This document shows, piece after piece, positions 44,102-53,500 of a DNA stretch of 64,000 nt. The notes beneath the pieces are model-generated. The model did not search any database and was not told the origin of the DNA. It worked only from the letters and a program-made list of their open reading frames with translations. Position numbers and translations under genes: made by a program. How positions within the stretch are numbered: position 1 is the stretch's first letter; each line of letters opens with the position of its first letter. Origin of the DNA: Phaeodactylum tricornutum CCAP 1055/1 (taxonomy: Eukaryota > Bacillariophyta > Bacillariophyceae > Surirellales > Neidiaceae); contig NC_011685.1 in the NCBI RefSeq assembly GCF_000150955.2, positions 496,001-560,000 on the forward strand. The letters run 5' to 3'.

Positions 44102-46084
44102 GTGATGGATGTTCAGAACATCTTTGGAAATACAAGGATGAGGAACAATAAGAGAGTGGTAAATCCGTTCAACAGGAAAAAAAGGCGGGAATGGGCAACT
44201 CTCTCTGTGCTTGTGTCTGTTGCAATATTAGCTTGTGCCCTCATTCTTGTGATCAGCGCCTATTTCACATTCTCAATGGAAAGGCAACCGACGCAGTCTC
44301 CAGGCCGCGAAAATGTGATCGTAGTACCAGATACATCTCATTCGCACGGAAGCTCCACGAGCGGCAGAAAATCTATACCAGAAACGAAATTTGATAAGGA
44401 GGCAACAGTGCATAGACGAGAGAAATCCCGAAGCGAGGAGGAGACATGGTCTTTCACAACAGTCCAGGCTGTCCGCGACGCATTTCGTCAGAGGTATGGG
44501 CCGACTTCGGCATCAATTTATGAGAAAGGTGTTAGTACGTTCGGGAATTTGCGAGCGACAGCAGATCGATTGTTACTAGCTGCCGCACAGGATCGCCCTT
44601 TCGTCTTGGCGTTCGCGGGTTATTCGGTGACGGTTGGGCGGGGCAATCATTTCCAGCAAAGTTTCCCGTTTGTTCTGGAACGAATTCTGAGACCATTACT
44701 TCGAGAATCGCTCCAGTTGGACGTCGTTGTTCGCAATGCGGCAATTGGTGGAATTCCTTCGTTCCCGTACGGTTTTTGTTTCGATCACTTTTTGGGCAGC
44801 GATCCGGATGTTATTAGTTGGGATTTTAGCATGAACGAAGGGAATGGTGCCAGCGTGTTGGAAGCTTATTTACGGCATAGTCAAACACAGCTTTCGAAAC
44901 GACCCATGATAATTTTGCTGGACAAAAATGCTCCTCGTCAAAGAGTGTTGGAAATGTATACTCGAAACGAGTGGATTAGTGACGCCATATCGGTCAAGAC
45001 AGCCAAAGATGCGGTGGACAGCACCCTTCTCCAATTACCTGAAGATCAACGACCTCCAGGCTTACAGCGCTGGGACGAATTCGGAGCTCCTGCTTCTTGC
45101 CCCGGTCGTGGTAGTTGGCACCCGAAGCGTATGGAGCACGAACTCATTGGTTTCATGATGAGTTTGTATTTTGTGGACGCATTAGAGCTAGCCCAGCGCA
45201 TCATGCAAGAAAATCCCGAATGGAAAGCTTCCTATGAGTCGAACTCCATGATTACACCCCGATTTAAAGCGCCCTTGCAGCCGACCCCTGCCAACGATCA
45301 AGCCGTGACGGAACTATTATTTGGACACTCAATTGACCAAGACGACTTTCAAATGAAAACAATCTCATGTCGAACCAACTTTTTACCTGCCACCGATGGC
45401 AATAAGGTATTGCCATCCATTGTAGTTTCGGGATTGTCTCCTGGTATTACGGATGAAAATATTATGGAAGTGCGCAGCGACGCGGCATACCGAGCGGGAT
45501 GGGTACTGGATGTGTCTAAAATGGAACGCGACACCAAAATTAAAGTTGAAAAATGTGGCGGTTTGGGATACATTGATATGAAAATTGCCTTGTACGGTGT
45601 TCCCGAATCGGGTCCGTTACGGCTGTGGTTGCCGTTGGGCGATCATGACAGTCTGTCGCACCATAACTCTCACGAGCACGAGGAAGGGGACACAATCGCC
45701 GACCACTGGTTTGATGATTTAATCATTTGCGAAGCCAACGAAAAGAGGCCAATCGACGCTTGTCAGCTAGATAAAGATCTGGAATTTACCGTTGGTGGCG
45801 TTCTCGTTACATCGACGAAAATGGTCATGGGAGCGGCTGAATACCTAAAACGACAAACATGTGTGCATGTGGGCGTCCCCGAAAAAGCCCAAATTACTGT
45901 ATTGGGGGAGGTCACCAACACAGATGGGAGTCTTCCATCCGATACGGATAGAATAAGGTTGGCCGGTGGATCCAAGAGGGGCAATTCCACCATTGGGTTG
46001 CTGGTCGACGTCAAAGTAAGCGATAGAGTGAATCGAGAGAGTGGCGCGTGCTGTCTTTCGCACATCGTTTGGGAGCAGCACTAG
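44102..46084 (+). CDS. Type II membrane protein with SGNH-hydrolase-like domain
   Basis: A 660-residue protein. A short basic cytoplasmic tail (FNRKKRREW) precedes one membrane span at about 33-56, then a low-complexity stem to about 115, the layout of Golgi or secretory-pathway type II enzymes. Residues about 160-350 look SGNH/GDSL-like: block I AFAGYSVTVGRGN with candidate Ser175, VVRNAAIGGIPSFP (candidate Gly), DVISWDFSMNEGN (candidate Asn), and SWHPKRMEHELIG with candidate His340. The remaining 300 residues are beta-rich and unidentified (LPATDGNKVLPSIVVSGLSP onward). Family knowledge: SGNH enzymes are esterases or acyltransferases, often acting on polysaccharides; a role in cell-wall or glycan acylation is a guess. 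The block I Ser context (GYS rather than GDS) is unusual, so activity is uncertain. Upstream bZIP-type sites suggest regulated expression. Confidence 0.75.
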   Translation: MMDVQNIFGNTRMRNNKRVVNPFNRKKRREWATLSVLVSVAILACALILVISAYFTFSMERQPTQSPGRENVIVVPDTSHSHGSSTSGRKSIPETKFDKEATVHRREKSRSEEETWSFTTVQAVRDAFRQRYGPTSASIYEKGVSTFGNLRATADRLLLAAAQDRPFVLAFAGYSVTVGRGNHFQQSFPFVLERILRPLLRESLQLDVVVRNAAIGGIPSFPYGFCFDHFLGSDPDVISWDFSMNEGNGASVLEAYLRHSQTQLSKRPMIILLDKNAPRQRVLEMYTRNEWISDAISVKTAKDAVDSTLLQLPEDQRPPGLQRWDEFGAPASCPGRGSWHPKRMEHELIGFMMSLYFVDALELAQRIMQENPEWKASYESNSMITPRFKAPLQPTPANDQAVTELLFGHSIDQDDFQMKTISCRTNFLPATDGNKVLPSIVVSGLSPGITDENIMEVRSDAAYRAGWVLDVSKMERDTKIKVEKCGGLGYIDMKIALYGVPESGPLRLWLPLGDHDSLSHHNSHEHEEGDTIADHWFDDLIICEANEKRPIDACQLDKDLEFTVGGVLVTSTKMVMGAAEYLKRQTCVHVGVPEKAQITVLGEVTNTDGSLPSDTDRIRLAGGSKRGNSTIGLLVDVKVSDRVNRESGACCLSHIVWEQH

Positions 46085-46237
46085 GTACCAGCTATAATTC
46101 AAATACATTGTAGCTGTTCGCATCTGTATGTATACCGTTACAACCTAATACCATACTCGGTGAAGCTAAAGTGATAGCTGAAGTTACTATTTATAGCACC
46201 TTGAACGAAGTATACTCAAACTCCTTTGCTGTTAGCG

Positions 46238-47461
46238 CTATGAGTCTTGGTCGTACAGCATATCTCGAGTATCCTTGTACTTTCCACCCAACAATTCCAT
46301 AACTTCGGTCCACAGCGGCTTAGCTCGTCGGGTGCCCATCCGGTCCCGCGATTTGAACAACACTTCTTTCGAGACCCGTGCCGTAAACCAAGTCCCATTG
46401 TCGATTTCCTTTTGCAATTCCTTCGAACTGCCCCAGACGGTGCTCTGGACAAAGAATTTGAAATCAAAACCGGTCAACACCTTGTCTGTGACTTCATCCA
46501 TGGCGTCTTGTGCGAGAGCGGGATCACCACCCCAGTACAAACCTTCGTCTGAGAGAGGCTCCGCGTCGGGGACGGTCGGACACTGGTGCAGCATGTCGAG
46601 GCCCGCCGAAACATTGTCGACTCCTCCAAACCAGAGCGGTTGAATGCAGAACTTTTCCAAGACCGGTGTTGGAGCCTTCTTACTACTCGTGCTGCCGAGG
46701 TTGGTATCGGCTTGTTCGAGATCGCCCAATAAATACCCGGTGCGGCGATTGAGAAGCACAGCTCGAACGCGACTGCCTTCACCGCATTCCACGACAATGA
46801 GCACGGGTAGCAAGTCCGCACGTCGATCGGGTCCCAAATCTGCTGGCGGAGGCAAGGTCAACCCAAACTTAGCCAGAAGCTTGGGGCTGGGCATTTTCCG
46901 GCGTCCGCCCCCAAAATCACTGCAAAATTGCTCCGGATTGGCCAATAGCACCATGCCCTTTTGTATGGAACTGACGGGCTCGGACCAGTCCGTAGAGACA
47001 GAACCGGTCGATCCGTCCTGGGAACGGGCAAAAGTGATCAGATCGTCAATTTTGCTCTCCACACTAGAGCTGTCTGTTCCACCAGCAGTAGTCGGCGCAT
47101 TCTCTGAGGAAGATGAACCTGTGCCATCGCCAAAGAGATTGGACATTTTGCTGCGAAAATCTGCCACAGCGTCATCGTCGAGATCCTGGAAGTCATCGTC
47201 TTCGTCATCGTCGTCTTCTTCCTCATCCTCGTCTGCATCAAAATTTCCGTAAAAAGAACTGCCGAGAAGCGTTGGCACACGATGCGGCGTCGATCGACAT
47301 CGAAACGGATTGGGATTTTGGTAGAGGTTGCGCGTTGCGCTTATCGTAAATGAGCGACTCGGCGAAGCCATACTGGCCAACATACACAAAAAAGGAAGTA
47401 GAGAAATCATTCTGGGTTGGATTTCTGGGTTTGTTTTAGGGTGTGCCGGTAGCGGCTTCAC
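46238..47461 (-). CDS. AlgH/YqgE (UPF0301) family protein, plastid targeted
   Basis: A 407-residue frame; the likelier start is Met18 (position 47410), which begins MISLLPFLCMLASMASPSRS, a signal peptide followed by FTIS. The Ser/Phe junction with basic, Ser-rich residues after it fits the diatom plastid transit rule (ASAFAP-like motif with Phe at +1). After an acidic run at about 76-98 comes the UPF0301 domain at about 170-400: IQKGMVLLANPEQF, RAVLLNRRTGYLL, PLWFGGVDNVSAGLDMLHQC, GLYWGGDPALAQDAM, FKFFVQSTVWGSSKELQKEI, NGTWFTARV and LWTEVMELLGG follow the family order. Family knowledge: AlgH/YqgE proteins are widespread in bacteria and plastids; biochemical function is unsettled. Convergent with the SGNH-like gene (153 bp between stops) and divergent from the gene at 47949. 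Confidence 0.88.
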   Translation of the reverse strand: MKPLPAHPKTNPEIQPRMISLLPFLCMLASMASPSRSFTISATRNLYQNPNPFRCRSTPHRVPTLLGSSFYGNFDADEDEEEDDDDEDDDFQDLDDDAVADFRSKMSNLFGDGTGSSSSENAPTTAGGTDSSSVESKIDDLITFARSQDGSTGSVSTDWSEPVSSIQKGMVLLANPEQFCSDFGGGRRKMPSPKLLAKFGLTLPPPADLGPDRRADLLPVLIVVECGEGSRVRAVLLNRRTGYLLGDLEQADTNLGSTSSKKAPTPVLEKFCIQPLWFGGVDNVSAGLDMLHQCPTVPDAEPLSDEGLYWGGDPALAQDAMDEVTDKVLTGFDFKFFVQSTVWGSSKELQKEIDNGTWFTARVSKEVLFKSRDRMGTRRAKPLWTEVMELLGGKYKDTRDMLYDQDS

Positions 47462-47948
47462 ACTCGTCTCATGGTCGCTTTATGTTTCCTTGTCAATGGG
47501 GAGGCAGATCGTTTACAGTTACATTTACTGTAAATTGGCAAAACACGGAATCACGAGAAAACTCTCTTTGGTACATGTTTGGTCGGCTTGACTTGACTGT
47601 CCGTCTCGGCACCTCGTCTACTAGCTAGAAGGACGACCTACTGACGCTTGTAGGACAGTGAGACAAGCCGTGGATATATCACACAGCCAGTGAGACAACC
47701 CGTTTTGGGGTTTCGCACTCATGCCCCACCGATAAATACATTGGGCAAGAGTCAGTGACAAGTTGCGAAACGGACAAGAAATTATTGGAAAGACAGGTAT
47801 GCGAACGAGCTCTCGATCCGTAGTCGTAGCGACTACTCACTGTCAAAAAAGTCGTCATTGCTCACAGTCAGCAGCTATCTTCTTCTTCCTGGGAAAATCG
47901 CTGCAACGCGTTGGAAGGAGCTGAAAAGTAGCCTTTGCCGTCTAGACC
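47462..47948. promoter_or_regulatory. Bidirectional promoter region with repeated ACTGT motifs
   Basis: A 487-bp region between divergent genes. It holds an inverted repeat TTTACAGT / ACTGTAAA with a 7-bp spacer at about 47512-47534, TTGACTGTC near 47594, GACAGTGAGAC near 47655, TCACTGTCAA at 47837-47846 and TCACAGTCA at 47862-47870. The density of this motif family here is the highest in the window. Confidence 0.45.
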
Positions 47949-49010
47949 ATGTTACTCCTACGCCCCGCGATTGGTGTGTTTGCCTGGTACGCTTACTCGG
48001 CGGTCCAGCGTCAGCGGCTCGTCCGCCAAGGCACCTTTGCTTCGATGCAGATGCTTTCCAGTTTCCGCCAGCCCGACGGAGATTCACTGAAATTGGAAAC
48101 TTTGGGACAGCCAGTCACGGCCATTGCCGACGACTGGGTCTACCTGACGGGTCGCAATCCGAAATTACCGACGGATAGCTACCGCCCGACCTTTCGGCAT
48201 ACACAGCACGTGGCGTGCTCGTTCAGTAACGATGGCGACACGCACGGTTCTCGTCCACACTCTTCGATCGCCTTGTTCGGCCCCCGAGCCGTACCTTTGC
48301 TGTCGCTACGTCAGCTGGTCACGGAACGAATGGACCTCCGACCGTACGTGGAAGAAGACTTGACCAAACGTTTGGCTTGGGAACACGCCATGGCCGAGTG
48401 TCGGCCCTTGCTAGCGGACGAGAATGCCAACAGTGCTGCACCGCTCGTTCCGGGGGCGTATTCCTTCCTGTATCGAGATTACGTCAATCAGGAAGAGCTC
48501 TTGGCCATGCTGTGTCGGAGAAAAGCCATGGAAACGCTCTTGTATCGACAAACACGGGCAACTAGTCTGCAAGTGGAAGATCCGACGAGCAACGGAAACT
48601 CTTCGACCTCGCCGTCCGACCAAAAATGTGTTTTGACGGACCGCGCCAAAATGCTGGGATTCCTCCCCGTCACTATTCATTGGGAAGGGATTGTTCCACG
48701 AACCACGGGAGACGACCAAAAGTGTACAATCAGATGGACGAACACGTCGTGCCGAATCGGTTGGCAGCGTTTGGGCAAGACTATTCAGCAACCGTCTTTA
48801 GCCGAAAAGTATCGCAAGGACGATTGGGATGTTTTACTCCCACCATCATCCGATACAGACGCTGTCAATGAGGGTGACATTATTGTCTTTTATCGGCAAG
48901 GACAGGGCAAGCTCGTCTTTGCACGCGACAGTCTCATTGTACCGCCACCACCGCCGTGCGGATGCGGAGACGGTCACGATCATTCCCACAGTCACCAACA
49001 TAACGATTAA
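47949..49010 (+). CDS. Unidentified protein with His-rich metal-binding-like tail
   Basis: A 353-residue single-exon frame with no family I recognise. The N-terminus is weakly hydrophobic with an Arg-rich follow-up (AYSAVQRQRLVRQ), compatible with a signal anchor or organelle presequence. The central part is evenly mixed and looks folded (AIADDWVYLTGRNPKLPTD, LPVTIHWEGIVPRT, CTIRWTNTSCRIGWQRLG). The last 22 residues are PPPPPCGCGDGHDHSHSHQ plus HND, a Pro/Cys/His tail of the kind that binds divalent metal. Its coding nature is supported by length, codon-like composition and by tight, ordered spacing to neighbours (divergent to UPF0301 gene, 109 bp to the FSH gene stop). Function unknown; the tail is the only functional hint. 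Confidence 0.7.
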   Translation: MLLLRPAIGVFAWYAYSAVQRQRLVRQGTFASMQMLSSFRQPDGDSLKLETLGQPVTAIADDWVYLTGRNPKLPTDSYRPTFRHTQHVACSFSNDGDTHGSRPHSSIALFGPRAVPLLSLRQLVTERMDLRPYVEEDLTKRLAWEHAMAECRPLLADENANSAAPLVPGAYSFLYRDYVNQEELLAMLCRRKAMETLLYRQTRATSLQVEDPTSNGNSSTSPSDQKCVLTDRAKMLGFLPVTIHWEGIVPRTTGDDQKCTIRWTNTSCRIGWQRLGKTIQQPSLAEKYRKDDWDVLLPPSSDTDAVNEGDIIVFYRQGQGKLVFARDSLIVPPPPPCGCGDGHDHSHSHQHND

Positions 49011-49119
49011 ACTAGTTTGGGGGATGCGTGGGGATTGTCTCTGTGTTGCAGAGTAGGCTTTCTAGTATTCGATGTAGAACCTATTTATAGAATCAAGTCC
49101 TCCTGGTCTTACCGTCGGC

Positions 49120-50104
49120 CTACAAATTGGTTTCGGCACGCGCTTCGTCTAGAAAGGCAACGATACGAGCGCAATCATCGCTGTGCTGTGGCAAAATATG
49201 GCCCTTTTCGTGATCCAGAAACATGGGTTGGCTGTACATCTGGGCAAGGTGTGCACTGGCCTTGGGCTCGACACTGGTATCGTTCTTTCCAATTAGATGT
49301 AACGACGGTATCTCTATGAAGGCGGATTGATCAGCCGGTACATTACCCAGCACTGTATGGTACGGAGAGGTCATGTCCTTGCTTACGTGCTGGGCCGCAA
49401 AGCCACTGGCAAGCAGACAAGCATTGATGCGTCGGAAAGGACTGTCCCGTGGCAGCCGAGTGGTGAGTATGGAAAGCAGGTGCACTAGAACGGCCCCCTG
49501 TGAAAAACCCAATACGGCACAGAATGGAACGCCGTCTACCGTAGGCTCGGTGTCTGGCTGCATGAGCTCGTTCTCGATTACTGTCCAAGTCTCTTCCAAT
49601 CCAACATAGGTCAGGGGCTCCCCCGATTGACTCAAGGTCGCGTTCGCCGCATCCGTGTCCGAGTAAAGGAACCATGCCCTGGCATTCTCGCGTGAGCCAT
49701 TGTCGACGAGGACGGGAAACCCTTCAATGACAATTGTACTCTGCATGGGCAAGACGTGTGGAGCTTCCAGAAATACACAGTCATAGCCCGCTCGATTCAA
49801 TTTCCTGTAGAAGGAAATACGGCAAGTAGAGAACAGCCTTGAGCATCCAATAAGTTACAAGGGGTGGCGATTTTTGCGAGTGTGTGTACGCTGTCAATTT
49901 CTATCAAGCGTGAAAACCGACGCACTTGGTCAAGGATTTCGCTTTTATCCGCATCACGGCAGCATTTTGGGCCCAGCCATGGAGCAGGAGGACTCGTCCT
50001 TTGCGAACGACGTTCAAGGAAGCTTTCACTGTAATCTTCGAACTCGCACTCATACGGGTGGAAGCAGGGACGGTGTGTGAATGAACAGCAACGGGGATGG
50101 ACAT
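49120..50104 (-). CDS. FSH-family serine hydrolase (alpha/beta hydrolase)
   Basis: Two exons, 50104-49926 and 49804-49120, with a 121-bp intron (donor GTGCGT, acceptor CTACAG). The splice joins AKSLTK to KLNRAGYDCVFLEAPH, reproducing the family order. Product about 287 residues. Motifs: RVLLLHGWAQNAAVMRIKA (oxyanion-hole region), GFSQGAVLVH with the nucleophile Ser, HLIGKNDTSV with the catalytic Asp, and HEKGHILPQ with the catalytic His. Family knowledge: FSH1/OVCA2-type hydrolases are small cytosolic esterases with broad or uncertain substrates; human OVCA2 prefers long-chain alkyl esters. The start may also be Met18. The gene is convergent with the unknown gene at 47949 and divergent from the coiled-coil gene at 50580. 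Confidence 0.88.
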
Positions 50105-50579
50105 TGATCACCTCTGTGGGGTATTGACGGGATGCCCAGGCAATCGATCCAGGTGCTTTGGTACCCCGACCGTTTCGAGTGAAAAAATTTGGGACGACGA
50201 TGAACCCTACGATGTTGGTGGGTAAGGGGCCGTTCCGTGGTTTTGGGGCTCCAAAGCTATTCGACTGGGTCTGACTTATGTAGTCCCCATTCGGCCATTA
50301 TGGAAATATTCTACGAAATTCGGCGCCAAATAAGGAATATATGTCTGATTTTCCTGCTTTCTATAAATTATTATTCATGTTTGTTTAAAGTAAGTAGATT
50401 GTCGTTGGCATGATATTCCAGACTGTTCGCGCCTTCCCCTCTGCCCACAACAAACACCACTTTGTTCATCCAAATTTTGATTCCTCGGTTTCACGACAGT
50501 GTATTGGCTGTCGTTTGTGGCAAAGCACCAGGTCAACAACAAGACGCCCATAACGGCGATAGAGACATAGTAGTAGGCA
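50105..50579. other. Divergent intergenic region, nothing specific
   Basis: About 475 bp between the FSH hydrolase and the coiled-coil gene; must hold both promoters. A minus-strand hydrophobic frame (50375-50683) overlaps the next gene and is not called. Confidence 0.4.
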
Positions 50580-53500
50580 TTGAATATGACAAGGATCAGT
50601 AAAGACAAAGAGAACCTTGCCAACAGTCCGCCCAGAACGGAGGGGCCTGCTGGCGTAACATCGATTGCGCCGAACGCAATCAAAATCCTGCTGGAGAAAA
50701 GTTCAGCGATTGCACCGGCACCTTCCCGACGTGAAACGATCCGAAACTTGGGCGATGCGCTTACGCTGGAACGTGGTGAAGATACAATCTCGTTCCAGAG
50801 GGCTCAGGCGGACGATGCTAGCCAGGGTTCGTTTCCCGACGAACTCCCGATGCTCCCGTCATTTCGCGCCTTGTCGTCCAAAGCGTCCGACACCAAGGCA
50901 TTCTTTCCTAATCAACTGAAGATCGATCCCGAATTCCCTGAATCTCTCGATAATTGTAGTTTACACAAATCGCCGAGTCGCAATTACTCGGAGAACCAAA
51001 AGAGTTTGACCGACGATGGCTTTATTACTCAAATGGCGGAGCGAATGGACGCAGCAATTGCTGCGGAACACGAAGCAATGCAAGAGTTATTCCACAGCCC
51101 CAAAGATATTTTTCCCCGTAACACGGTGGAAAAGACCGATCTAGAGCCGCTAGAGCCTAGCTTCGAGTTCCCAGAAGTGCAACTGGATGATGCTCCGATA
51201 AAAGAGATTGCGGTCCACACAGAAGGTGTAAATACTATTGGCGGAGGCGTCAATGAAGTCCGGGAGTCCAATACCACGCTTCTCGTCCAACAAGTGCAGA
51301 TGCTACAAACAGAGCTTACAAATTCCCAATCGCAGCAAAGGGCGCTTATGACACAGCTCAAAAACGAAAAACTACAGTTGGTCGCTGAGCTGCAACAAGC
51401 GGAAGCACAGCTTGAATCCGAACGGAATCGGCTCCAGGAGCAGGGTCGACGGGAACGGGATGAGCTTGCTGCCACCTACCAATCGGAACTGGAGCGCCTC
51501 GAACAAGAAAATGAAATGAGTTTGGTACAGGCCAATGAGCAGGCTGCCAAGGTCACAGAGATTAGCCGACAGAAAATGCACGCCATGCGCATTGGGCTGG
51601 ATCGGGTTCGCGATGATCAGGCTCTCATGGTGCGCGCCTTGGAACAAGCACAGGCTGCATCCAAGGAAGAAATGGAGTCTCGATTGCAATCCCAGCTTCG
51701 TCAAGCTTCCACTGCAGTCACTGCTGCACTCATGGTTGCACAGCAAGAACATGTGAAGCAAGACGTTCGTAATCCGTCAGGTACCGCACATACAAACGAA
51801 AAAGGTGACAAAACACCGCCAAGCACCGGAGAGAAGAGTGGAATCAAAGAACACAACCGCCAGATAAGCATCACCCTGATGGCTGTAGTCATGTATCAGC
51901 AAATGCAGTTTGATGATATTGAGACGGAGCTTTTGGACACTCTCGAAGACATCGAGGAGCTTGAAGAGCAAAAGACCGACATCCAAGCATCGACTGTGAT
52001 ATTGGCCCAGACACTCCAGACTCTGCAGAATAAGTATGTCGCTCTGGAAACAGATGTGATGGGGATAATCGATGAGCTAGAGGACTGTCAGGACGAGCGC
52101 AACGAAGCAGTCGAGCATGTTGAGGAATTGGAACTACAGGTATGGTCGCTCGAAATGCAGATAAGTCTCCAAACGGAAGAGCACCAGGATGAAGTTCACG
52201 TGCTGAGAGAGAAAAACGAACGCGTTTCTCAATTCGTGTCGAGTAGGACTTCTAGCAACCCAGACGCAACAGAGCCTACGACGCAAAATGAATCTCAAGA
52301 ACCCTTGCTGGGCCTTTGCCGAGATGACCTATTGGCCGAACAGGTCGATTTGGAATGCGAGAAAAAGAGTCCTACTGCTGAAACTGAAGACCCGGCAGTC
52401 TTGGAGGAAGAGCCTAGCGAATCCAACAAGCTTGGGGCAGTATATAACTCGAAACAAATCCCATGCACCAAAGAGCCCGATATCATCGAATCAACAGCGA
52501 AGCACGGGACGACCGAAGCATTTGTTCTTTCAAAGGAATTGGGAGCAGCCTATCCCAAGGAAACAGTAAAGGAGGAGAAAGTAGATGCCGATTTACCTCA
52601 ATCGAGTGGGATCAGAGCCAAGGCCTATGGGGTGGCTGTCTTCCAGCCGGAAGCTACCTCTGTAAATATGATTGAAACTTCAACTGTGAACCTCGTCCGT
52701 AGTCCTACCTCCGCCTTTGAACCGCTCCGACGATCTGAGCATGCGTCTACCTTTTCCTCGACTAAATCAAGTATGAACCCAAACACAGCGTCATCTTCCT
52801 TAGATGATGCTAAAATGGCTAGGAAGGACGACGATCCCTACCAGAACAACATATCAATGAATGAGCGATTGCATTCTCTGAAGACATCGGTGCCGCAACG
52901 CAGAAGTCGCTTGCTCGCTCCGACTGCGGCTTCAAAATCCAATAGTAGGTCTCGAATCCATACATTAACAGACTCAGGGATTTCTGATTCTTCTGAGAAG
53001 CTTCGAGAGCGAAATGCGCTCAGCTATAATAGGTCTAACGTACCTAACAGAATGAAAGAAAGGTCTAACGTGCCGAACAGAGTGCAAGAAAATCGTTCGA
53101 AGATCACAGCGACGAATCGGAAAAGAGATGAAGCAGCCAATGCATTTGGTACTATAATGCCTTCGAAAACTTCGATCCGATCATCCTCAACCACACCAAA
53201 TTTCTCTGGGAGAACTGGAATTCCGACGCCCGTGAAGAGGACATCCAGTTCTGTTGCTCCTCCCAATACTAGTGAGAAGAAGACCAAAAATCTGCATGCT
53301 TCCCGAGAAGGAAGAGGAAACTTGACATCGAGGAAACTTTCTCAAGGAGGCAAGATTCGTTCTCGTCTTCCTACGTATGGAAGCGCGAAATCAACGGCTG
53401 AAGCAACACAAAGACCCCTTGATTTGCCTAGCCGAGCAAGAGTCAAATATCCTAGTAACAAGACCGTACCGGCATCGACGGGACCTAAAGGGACTAAACA

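Noticed and set aside
46644-47252. 202-codon plus-strand frame ending in poly-Ser
   Set aside because: Antisense to the UPF0301 gene; the Ser run is the reverse of its acidic stretch.
50375-50683. 102-codon minus-strand frame with a hydrophobic span
   Set aside because: Starts inside the coiled-coil gene on the other strand and has no family match; could be real but unsupported.
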